Translations under genes and position numbers: made by a program
In this document: positions 1 through 5,472 of the stretch, piece after piece
How the letters are laid out: every line of letters begins with the position of its first letter
Numbering within the stretch: the stretch's first letter is position 1
NCBI GenBank assembly: GCA_004376785.1
Contig: SOIY01000114.1
Span: 1-10,713 of the forward strand
DNA length: 10,713 nt
Source: Candidatus Stahliibacteriota bacterium
GTDB taxonomy: Bacteria; Hydrothermota; Tepidihabitantia; SM23-42
Direction: 5' to 3'
Notes under the pieces: generated by a model
Database searches by the model: none
Told to the model about the DNA's origin: nothing
Seen by the model: only the letters and a program-made list of their open reading frames with translations

Positions 1-96
1 CGAGGGGCGTGGGTGAATTTGTTTCGGATTTAATATTTCGGATTTACCCAAGCCTGTTACAAACAAGCTGGGTTTAGATATTTCTGCTTTTTTCAT
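1..96 (-). CDS. Possible start of an unidentified gene (5' part only)
   Basis: An ATG at 96-94 opens a frame that stays open for 32 codons to the window edge, beginning MKKAEISKPSLFVTGLGKSE. An AAGGAG Shine-Dalgarno (102-107) sits 5 nt upstream and overlaps the recG stop codon, so the frame would be the next gene of the recG operon, about 10 nt downstream. The visible peptide matches no family I recognise and has no signal peptide or membrane segment. Caution is needed because codons from about residue 17 onward are made of an 11-bp direct repeat (22-32 and 36-46), of a kind more often seen in non-coding DNA. It may be a real gene, a short peptide, or a chance frame after a good ribosome site. 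Confidence 0.4.
   Translation of the reverse strand, partial: MKKAEISKPSLFVTGLGKSEILNPKQIHPRPS
22..46. repeat. Two copies of TTTCGGATTTA, 14-bp period
   Basis: TTTCGGATTTA occurs at 22-32 and again at 36-46. The 14-bp period is not a multiple of three, so if the region is translated the two copies are read in different frames (GKSE and LNPK). That argues against the repeat being selected as protein sequence. Confidence 0.6.
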
Positions 97-101
97 ATTT
101 T

Positions 102-107
102 CTCCTT
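102..107 (-). promoter_or_regulatory. Shine-Dalgarno overlapping the recG stop codon
   Basis: The minus strand reads AAGGAG here, 5 nt before the ATG at 96-94, and its first two bases lie in the recG TAA (108-106). It is the main evidence that translation restarts after recG. Confidence 0.5.
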
Positions 108-2184
108 AACCAATCCGTAATAATTGTGCTTTCTTTGCTAATTTATTTAATTTTCTTCTTATTACATAATATTCAGAAGAACTTATTTCCGGGTCTTTTT
201 TCACTAATTCAAATGCGTCATCACGGGCTAAGAATAATAAATCTTTATCAGCTTCCAAATCACCAATTTTTATATCAGGCAACCCATGTTGTTTTTTACC
301 CAGAATTTCCCCAGGACCACGTAATTTAATGTCTTTCTGTGCAAGGGCAAAACCATCATTGTTTTTTTCGAAGAAAGATATTCGTTCAAATGTTTCAGGT
401 GGTACATAACGATTTAAAAAAAGAAAGCAATATGATTTTTGCGCTCCTCTTCCAATACGTCCTCTTAGCTGGTGTAATTGTGCTAAACCAAATCTTTCCG
501 GATGTTCAATGAGCATCACACTCGCATTTGGTATATCAACTCCCACTTCTATAACCGTTGTGGCAACAAGTATGCTTAAATTACCACAACGAAATTCGTT
601 CATTATACTCATTCTTTCTGCGGTTTTCAACCTTCCATGAATTACACCAACCGAGCATTCCGGGAAGGCGCCGGTTATTTCTTGATAAACTTCATTGACT
701 GATTTCAGATCCAATATTTCAGATTTTTCGATTATGGGACAGATAACAAATACCTGTCTTCCTTTAGACACTTCTTGTCTAACAAATTCAAAAGTAGTTC
801 CTTTCTTTTTTTCATTAACAATCTTAGTTATTACTTCACCACGACTTGGTGGTTTCTCCTTCAGCATAGAAATATCTAAATCGCCATAAAGAGTGAGTGC
901 TATAGTTCGAGGAATTGGGGTTGCAGATAAAACCAGGAAATCCGGATTTATGCCTTTATTCACTAAAGCCGCTCTTTGCATGACACCAAATCGATGTTGC
1001 TCATCAACAACTGCCAGTCCGAGATTTTTGAACATAATCTCTTCTTCAATGAGTGCATGGGTACCAAAAATGATTTGCGCCTCACCACTGTGAATTTTCT
1101 GAATTGTTGTTTGTCTTTCATCACCTTTAATACTACTTGTTAGAAGTAGGGATTCAACATTAAGTTTCTTCAATATTTCAGAGAGGACAATAAAGTGTTG
1201 TTCGGCAAGTATTTCAGTTGGAGCCATCAAAACTGATTGATAGCCATTTTCAACTGAAACGAGCATAGCATAAAGCGCCACAATTGTTTTGCCAGATCCA
1301 ACATCGCCTTGTAATAAACGATTCATAGGCCGGAGTTGTTCCATGTTGTTCACTATGCTTTTTATAACTTCAGTCTGTCCTTTGGTTAGTTGAAATGGGA
1401 GCAATCTAACAAATTTTTCAGTCAGTTTGCCATTTTCCTTGAGTGGTATTCCGGTTTCGTTCATAAATTTCATTTTACGTTTTGCAAGAATTAATTCAAA
1501 AAAGAAAAATTCATCATACACAAGGCGACGCCGTGCGGCAATGGCTTTTTCGATTTTCGTAGGAAAGTGCAGATTGTAAACTGCTTCACTTAATGACATT
1601 AAGTTGTGTTTTTTTGTTATTGATTGTGGCAAAGTTTCTCTTATTTCGTCAAGACATGCATCAAGTGAGATTTTTATTGCTCTTTTTATATCCCATAAGC
1701 TGAGACCATCGGTCAAAGGGTAGACAGGAATGATAGAGCCATGTGTTTTCTCCATAATTTCTTCTTCACTTATTATTTCATAGAGTGGATTAACAAATTG
1801 CCTGTCATAGAAAAAGCTCACCTTGCCGGATATTAGAAGCCAATCACCGACCTTAAATTTCTTTTTTAAATCAGGTCGGTTGAACCACTTTATGTTGATT
1901 GAACCAGAGTCATCCGTCAAAAGGATTTTAGTCAAATTAACTCGATTTTTTATTTTTTGTAATTCGACCAGTTGAATTTTACCAATAACAGTTGCTTCAT
2001 TATTGATTTTCAGATTTTTTATTTTAAAAATATCAGAGTAGTCTATATATCTTCTTGGAACTAAAAAGAGTAGATCATTAATTGTTTCAACACCAATCTT
2101 TTTGAAATAGAGTGATCGTTTAGGCCCTATGCCTTTTATATATTGGACTTGGCTGTCTAATTTGAGATAAGTTTTTTTGACCAC
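106..2184 (-). CDS. recG: ATP-dependent DNA helicase RecG
   Basis: RecG is a monomeric superfamily 2 helicase that binds stalled replication forks and branched DNA, drives fork regression and branch migration, and helps process R-loops and recombination intermediates. The 692-residue product matches the usual length (about 690). An N-terminal helical part and OB-fold wedge domain (roughly 50-150) precede the motor. Helicase motifs are intact: Walker A GDVGSGKT (293-300), APTEILAEQH (321-330), DEQH (394-397), SATPIPRT (420-427), and motif VI QLRGRIGRG (572-580) followed by the RecG-typical C-terminal region with KDIKLRGPGE (608-617). The start is GTG at 2184-2182, whose first base is also the last base of the preceding pilT-like TAG, so translation is probably coupled; no strong Shine-Dalgarno is visible. 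A link between recG and pilus ATPases is probably genomic convenience rather than shared function. Confidence 0.97.
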   Translation of the reverse strand: MVKKTYLKLDSQVQYIKGIGPKRSLYFKKIGVETINDLLFLVPRRYIDYSDIFKIKNLKINNEATVIGKIQLVELQKIKNRVNLTKILLTDDSGSINIKWFNRPDLKKKFKVGDWLLISGKVSFFYDRQFVNPLYEIISEEEIMEKTHGSIIPVYPLTDGLSLWDIKRAIKISLDACLDEIRETLPQSITKKHNLMSLSEAVYNLHFPTKIEKAIAARRRLVYDEFFFFELILAKRKMKFMNETGIPLKENGKLTEKFVRLLPFQLTKGQTEVIKSIVNNMEQLRPMNRLLQGDVGSGKTIVALYAMLVSVENGYQSVLMAPTEILAEQHFIVLSEILKKLNVESLLLTSSIKGDERQTTIQKIHSGEAQIIFGTHALIEEEIMFKNLGLAVVDEQHRFGVMQRAALVNKGINPDFLVLSATPIPRTIALTLYGDLDISMLKEKPPSRGEVITKIVNEKKKGTTFEFVRQEVSKGRQVFVICPIIEKSEILDLKSVNEVYQEITGAFPECSVGVIHGRLKTAERMSIMNEFRCGNLSILVATTVIEVGVDIPNASVMLIEHPERFGLAQLHQLRGRIGRGAQKSYCFLFLNRYVPPETFERISFFEKNNDGFALAQKDIKLRGPGEILGKKQHGLPDIKIGDLEADKDLLFLARDDAFELVKKDPEISSSEYYVIRRKLNKLAKKAQLLRIG

Positions 2185-3257
2185 TACTCAGATTTTGATA
2201 TTTGTTCCATCTCTTTATGAAATGTATCTGGGTTGAGCGCCTTAGATTCGGCTTCCTCCTTTGTAATAATTTGTTTCTTTACCATATTGGCTAAGCAGGC
2301 ATCAAAAGATATCATACCTAATTGTTGAGAAGTTTGCAAAATTGATGAGATTTGGTGAATTTTCGCCTCACGAATTAAATTCCTGACAGATGGAATTGCT
2401 ATAAGTATTTCATATGCCGCAATTCTGCCGTTACCATCGGTGCGTTTTAATAAATCCTGAGAAATTATGCAAAGAAGATTTAGTGAAAGTTGCATTCTTA
2501 TTTGATTTTGCTGGTGAGGAGGAAATACATCTATAATACGATGGATTGAAGAGATTGTGTCTGCGGTATGTAAAGTAGTAATAACCAGATGTCCAGTCTC
2601 TGCTGCAGTTATAGCCAGTCCGATTGTTTCCAAGTCCCTCATTTCGCCGATAAGAATTACGTCCGGGTCCTGTCTTAGAACGAATTTCAATGCATTGGAA
2701 AACGAATTGGTATCTCTGCCGATTTCCCTTTGGGTAATTAATGCTTTCTTATTTTTGTGAATGAATTCGATTGGATCTTCAACTGTAACTATGTGACAGG
2801 TATCATTTTCATTACGGTGATTTATGAGCGCTGCTTGGGTCGTGGATTTACCACAGCCAGAAGGTCCAGTGACTACAATCAGACCGCGCGGACGTAGGGT
2901 CATTTCTTTTAATACTTTTGGAATATGCAATTCATCTAAGGTTGGAATCTCAGAGGGTATAAGTCTGAAGACACCACCAAGATTTGTTTTCTGCTTAAAT
3001 AGATTAATTCTAAATCTTCCACCGTTGGGCAATTCGTAAGAAAAATCCAGTTCAAAATTCTTTTTGTATTCTTCTATCTGTTTTTTTGTCAGCAATTTCA
3101 CAACTTCTGTTTCAACATCTACCTTTGTTAAAGGCGGTAAATCCAGTAATTCAAGGTCTCCATTTATACGCATAATTGGTGGCGAATTAACCTTTAAAAT
3201 AAGATCAGAGGCGTTATATTGTTTTTGGATATTTAAAAGCTCATGTATTTTCTTCAT
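2184..3257 (-). CDS. Second PilT/PilU-like type IV pilus retraction ATPase
   Basis: This is a cytoplasmic hexameric secretion-type ATPase of the PilT/PilU group, which powers pilus depolymerisation at the inner-membrane base of type IV pili. The 357 residues fit the family. An N-terminal PAS-like domain (about 1-110, with ASDLILKVNSPPIMRING) is followed by the RecA-like core: Walker A GPSGCGKSTT (131-140), Asp box TVEDPIEF (158-165), RQDPDVILIGEMRD (195-208, Walker B), His box TGHLVITTLHT (221-231), and the PilT signature VRNLIRE (291-297). Walker A has Ser and Cys where the neighbouring paralogue has Thr and Ser, but the nucleotide-binding Lys and Ser/Thr remain. The ATG lies 3 nt after the stop of the upstream pilT with no clear Shine-Dalgarno, suggesting translational coupling. 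By family precedent the two may act as a PilT-PilU pair; which one is PilU cannot be settled here. Confidence 0.93.
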   Translation of the reverse strand: MKKIHELLNIQKQYNASDLILKVNSPPIMRINGDLELLDLPPLTKVDVETEVVKLLTKKQIEEYKKNFELDFSYELPNGGRFRINLFKQKTNLGGVFRLIPSEIPTLDELHIPKVLKEMTLRPRGLIVVTGPSGCGKSTTQAALINHRNENDTCHIVTVEDPIEFIHKNKKALITQREIGRDTNSFSNALKFVLRQDPDVILIGEMRDLETIGLAITAAETGHLVITTLHTADTISSIHRIIDVFPPHQQNQIRMQLSLNLLCIISQDLLKRTDGNGRIAAYEILIAIPSVRNLIREAKIHQISSILQTSQQLGMISFDACLANMVKKQIITKEEAESKALNPDTFHKEMEQISKSE

Positions 3258-3260
3258 GTA

Positions 3261-4319
3261 CTATATTCTTTTCTCAAATTCTTCAGGGTTTGCACAGTGG
3301 GCAAGTGCCTCCTCTTTGTCAATAATACCTTGATGAAAAAGATTTTTTAGATATTGATCCATCTGAATCATTCCTAACTTGGAGCCGGTTTGAATTGAGG
3401 TATATATCTGGGGAGTTTTGTTTTCTCTTATTGCATTTCTAATTGCGGGAGTACAAAGCATAATCTCAAAAGCAGCGATTCTTCCAGCACCATCTTTCTT
3501 ACGCACCAGCGTTTCAGTAATCACTGCTTGAAGACTACTTGATAGCTGGAGGCGAATTTGCTGTTGCTGTGCCGGTGGGAAAACATCTATTATTCTGTCG
3601 ATTGTCTGAACTGCATCGATTGTATGTAGTGTCGAGAAAACAAGGTGTCCAGTTTCAGCAGCTGTAATTGTTTGTGCCATTGTTTCAATATCGCGCATTT
3701 CACCAACCAGTATAATATCCGGATTCTGTCTTACAATACGACGCAAGGCTTCAGCATAGGATTTTGTGTCTATACCAATTTCGCGCTGTTCAATAACGGA
3801 TTTATTATCTCGATGCAAAAATTCCATCGGGTCCTCGACTGTTATAATATGTTTCTTCTGGGTTTGATTTATATGTTCTAATATCGATGCAAGGGTGGTT
3901 GATTTACCGCTTCCAGTTGGGCCTGTAACAAGAACCAAACCGCGGGATAATTCAGCAATAGTTTTAAAGACAGACGGAAAACCCCATTCATCAACTGTTT
4001 TTATCTTCAGAGGAATAATACGCATAACTGCAGCGATATGACCCATCTGTTTAAAACAGTTAACCCGGAATCTTGCAACTCCAGAGATTTCATAAGCCAT
4101 ATCAAGTTCCTTTGCTTCATCGAACTTCTTTTTCATAGCCGGGAGTAGTAGTCCGCCGATAAGATCCTCTAAATCATCTTCGTCGAGTGTTGGTTGGTCC
4201 ATCTTTTGTAAATTCCCAGTAACACGAATAATCGGTGGTTCTCCAAACCGCAGGTGTAGGTCAGAGCCTTCCCTTAATACTAATTCTTCTAAAAGAACAT
4301 CAAGTTCAACCTTTGCCAT
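3261..4319 (-). CDS. pilT: Type IV pilus retraction ATPase PilT
   Basis: PilT hexamers hydrolyse ATP to disassemble the pilus fibre into the inner membrane, producing twitching motility and DNA-uptake force. The 352-residue protein is typical in length. The N-terminal domain carries GSDLHLRFGEPPIIRVTG (18-35). The core shows canonical Walker A GPTGSGKSTT (133-142), Asp box TVEDPMEF (160-167), RQNPDIILVGEMRD (197-210), His box TGHLVFSTLHT (223-233), and PAIRNAIRE (291-299), the AIRNLIRE-like motif linked to retraction. It has all the hallmarks of a functional PilT and is closer to the textbook sequence than its downstream paralogue. The ATG at 4319 follows a modest TAGGA (4329-4333) at 9-nt spacing. 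That ribosome site lies inside one copy of a 9-bp direct repeat. No pilB, pilC, pilM-Q or pilin gene is in the window, so the rest of the machine is encoded elsewhere. Confidence 0.95.
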   Translation of the reverse strand: MAKVELDVLLEELVLREGSDLHLRFGEPPIIRVTGNLQKMDQPTLDEDDLEDLIGGLLLPAMKKKFDEAKELDMAYEISGVARFRVNCFKQMGHIAAVMRIIPLKIKTVDEWGFPSVFKTIAELSRGLVLVTGPTGSGKSTTLASILEHINQTQKKHIITVEDPMEFLHRDNKSVIEQREIGIDTKSYAEALRRIVRQNPDIILVGEMRDIETMAQTITAAETGHLVFSTLHTIDAVQTIDRIIDVFPPAQQQQIRLQLSSSLQAVITETLVRKKDGAGRIAAFEIMLCTPAIRNAIRENKTPQIYTSIQTGSKLGMIQMDQYLKNLFHQGIIDKEEALAHCANPEEFEKRI

Positions 4320-4325
4320 AGGACA

Positions 4326-4374
4326 AATTCCTAAACCCTTACACCAAATTCTTTGGTATGTGGGTAATTCCTAA
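4326..4374. repeat. 31-bp palindromic insert between 9-bp direct repeats
   Basis: AATTCCTAA occurs at 4326-4334 and again at 4366-4374. The 31 bp exactly between them (4335-4365) form an imperfect palindrome: ACCC (4335-4338) pairs with GGGT (4362-4365), and ACCAAA (4343-4348) pairs with TTTGGT (4352-4357) around a 3-nt loop, with a 4-nt symmetric internal loop between. The palindrome ends coincide with the repeat ends, the geometry of a tiny mobile element with a target-site duplication. On the transcript it would form a hairpin just upstream of the pilT ribosome site. The repeats and pairing are directly visible; insertion is inference. Confidence 0.6.
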
Positions 4375-4377
4375 GCA

Positions 4378-5121
4378 TCAACGTCTCTTTGATGAAGGAA
4401 GCCGTATAAAGGCGCGAAGTCCGATAGAAGTATCTGTGATATAATCTAAAGTCGATATCGCAGAAGAGGATATTTTTATCATATGGATAGAAGTAGTGTT
4501 AATATTTGAAACAACGATTTTTACAAGTGTATCAGTAACTGTTGTATCAATTACTGTGTCGGTTAAAGCATCCAAGATTTCTTCGATTGGTGTGTTGAAG
4601 AGACTGTCGATGTTGCTGACCAGCATTTTGTATATAGCAACATCAGTAGTATCATATTCCTGCAATTTACTGAAGATAATCTCTAATGTATCATTAGGGA
4701 TGCTGATAAATTCCGTATCAGGTTGCCAAAAATGCTGGCTTTCTGGTATATTGAAATCTGTAGTATCAAAATAGTCAACATTACCTTCATCTAATAAACC
4801 TAATCTATAGGAGACACCAATACCAGATTCGAGTAGGGCAGAGGTATCCGTAAAAGTCATAAGAGATTCAATAGGCGTGACATAAGCAATCGAGTCAAAA
4901 TCGGTGTCAATTTTTCTTTCCACAATTACACCATCTCCAGCAGGTGTACGCAAAACCCATGTCCAAGATAGGTTGACAAATGCCTTCTCTGTATCGCCTG
5001 CGCTGCTCTCCATCTTTACCATTTCGGCAGTGTGTTTGAGAACACAATCAAGGTTGATCTCAATGCCTGTTTCGCATGAGAGAAATATCAAGATTACCAG
5101 GAACCCGATCATTTTTTTCAT
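4378..5121 (-). CDS. Putative lipoprotein with a fibronectin-III-like segment
   Basis: This 247-residue protein belongs to no family I can name. Residues 1-15 (MKKMIGFLVILIFLS) form a short lipoprotein signal peptide, and Cys16 in FLSC would be the lipidated residue; Phe at -3 is not ideal, but Leu and Ser at -2 and -1 fit. Glu at +2 gives no classic inner-membrane retention signal. Residues about 45-115 (VNLSWTW, GVIVERK, TFTDTS, VSYRLGLLDEG) follow the strand pattern of a fibronectin type III-like beta sandwich. The rest is acidic and rich in Asp, Thr, Ser and Ile, including DTVIDTTVTDT (178-188), with no catalytic motif. The ATG follows a strong AAAAGGAGG (5128-5136). It is the first gene after the 5264-5292 promoter and lies 58 nt before pilT, so a pilus- or surface-related role is possible but inferred from position only. 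A C-terminal basic tail (SSKRR) ends it. Confidence 0.82.
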   Translation of the reverse strand: MKKMIGFLVILIFLSCETGIEINLDCVLKHTAEMVKMESSAGDTEKAFVNLSWTWVLRTPAGDGVIVERKIDTDFDSIAYVTPIESLMTFTDTSALLESGIGVSYRLGLLDEGNVDYFDTTDFNIPESQHFWQPDTEFISIPNDTLEIIFSKLQEYDTTDVAIYKMLVSNIDSLFNTPIEEILDALTDTVIDTTVTDTLVKIVVSNINTTSIHMIKISSSAISTLDYITDTSIGLRAFIRLPSSKRR

Positions 5122-5127
5122 TATTAT

Positions 5128-5136
5128 CCTCCTTTT
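5128..5136 (-). promoter_or_regulatory. Strong Shine-Dalgarno of the lipoprotein gene
   Basis: The minus strand reads AAAAGGAGG, 6 nt before the ATG at 5121-5119. It fixes the start of the lipoprotein gene and is far stronger than the ribosome sites of the three genes that follow in the operon. Confidence 0.8.
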
Positions 5137-5148
5137 ATTTGTTATTTT

Positions 5149-5169
5149 TAAGATAACTACGTTATCTTA
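5149..5169 (-). promoter_or_regulatory. Leader hairpin or operator upstream of the lipoprotein gene
   Basis: TAAGATAAC (5149-5157) and GTTATCTTA (5161-5169) are perfect 9-bp inverted repeats around a 3-bp spacer. In mRNA this would be a stem-loop starting 12 nt before the Shine-Dalgarno; in DNA it could be a repressor site. There is no U-run after it, so it does not look like an intrinsic terminator. Confidence 0.5.
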
Positions 5170-5253
5170 CATACAAACGAATCATAGCGGATCCAAACAG
5201 ATATATGACGAATATATTTATCAGTATGCATCTACATTTATCTGTCTGAATCA

Positions 5254-5271
5254 ATTATGCTTAAGCATAAT
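5254..5271. promoter_or_regulatory. 18-bp perfect palindrome over the -10 box (candidate operator)
   Basis: ATTATGCTTAAGCATAAT is a perfect palindrome. It covers the whole -10 hexamer (5264-5269) and the predicted transcription start (near 5257) of the lipoprotein-pilT-recG promoter. A dimeric repressor bound here would block polymerase. The protein is not identifiable, and no regulator gene is nearby. Confidence 0.55.
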
Positions 5272-5292
5272 CAATTTTAAGGTATTTGTCAA
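5264..5292 (-). promoter_or_regulatory. Sigma70-like promoter for the lipoprotein-pilT-recG operon
   Basis: On the minus strand a perfect -35 TTGACA (5292-5287) is followed by a 17-bp spacer and TATGCT (5269-5264), 4 of 6 matches to the -10 consensus with the key first two and last bases present. It points at the lipoprotein gene and would give a leader of about 135 nt. Ideal spacing and the perfect -35 make it the best promoter in the spacer. Confidence 0.65.
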
Positions 5293-5307
5293 GATGTAAT
5301 ATATTCC

Positions 5308-5343
5308 TGAATCCAGTTTGCCTAAGGCAGATAACTGGATTTA
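5308..5343 (-). repeat. Nested hairpin, possible weak terminator of the rod operon
   Basis: AATCCAGTT (5310-5318) pairs with AACTGGATT (5333-5341), extended by a wobble pair and a T-A pair outside. Inside, TGCC (5319-5322) pairs with GGCA (5326-5329). It lies about 130 nt past the rodA stop and just upstream of the next promoter, where a terminator would be expected. No U-run follows on the minus strand, so a standard intrinsic terminator is not supported. Confidence 0.4.
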
Positions 5344-5350
5344 AGAGTAG

Positions 5351-5463
5351 ACAGTAGATAGTAGTCAGTAGACAGATTATATGATGATTCATTAGATAAT
5401 AATTCACCAAATTGGCGGAAATAAAAAGATACTGACTACTGTTCACTGACTACTTACTACTGC
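5351..5463. repeat. Imperfect inverted-repeat element with AGTAGTCAGT units
   Basis: A 25-bp left arm (5351-5375) matches the reverse complement of the right arm (5439-5463) at about 20 of 25 positions, around a 63-bp loop. The arms are built from degenerate copies of AGTAGTCAGT; the right arm region has two exact copies on the minus strand (5445-5454 and 5431-5440). No coding capacity and no clear target-site duplication are visible. It starts 10 bp past the rodA stop, so it would be transcribed as a long 3' hairpin of the rod operon. Confidence 0.65.
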
Positions 5464-5472
5464 CGTAGGGTG

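Larger units (their letters stand above)
5122..5472. other. Gene-free spacer between the rod and lipoprotein-pilT-recG operons
   Basis: About 350 bp with no credible gene. From the rodA side it holds the inverted-repeat element (5351-5463), a nested hairpin (5308-5343), a promoter (5264-5292) overlapped by an 18-bp palindrome (5254-5271), a leader of roughly 135 nt, the 9-bp-stem hairpin (5149-5169) and the Shine-Dalgarno. It is the most structured stretch of the window and the likely operon boundary. Confidence 0.75.

Noticed and set aside
365..367. Asp rather than Asn in the second active-site motif of PBP2 (residues 365-367 of the protein), considered as a missing key residue
   Set aside because: SxD is, as I recall, the usual form in PBP2 proteins, so it is not a defect. 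The coordinates given are protein residues.
5181..5186. TATGAT on the minus strand as an alternative -10 for the lipoprotein operon
   Set aside because: No acceptable -35 lies 16-18 bp upstream (the nearest is TCGTCA at 19 bp), whereas the TTGACA/TATGCT pair upstream is much better.
5261..5446. A 61-codon minus-strand reading frame in the spacer after rodA
   Set aside because: It begins at a GTG inside the inverted-repeat arm, has no Shine-Dalgarno, crosses both repeat structures and the promoter, and its translation resembles no protein. It is a chance frame.
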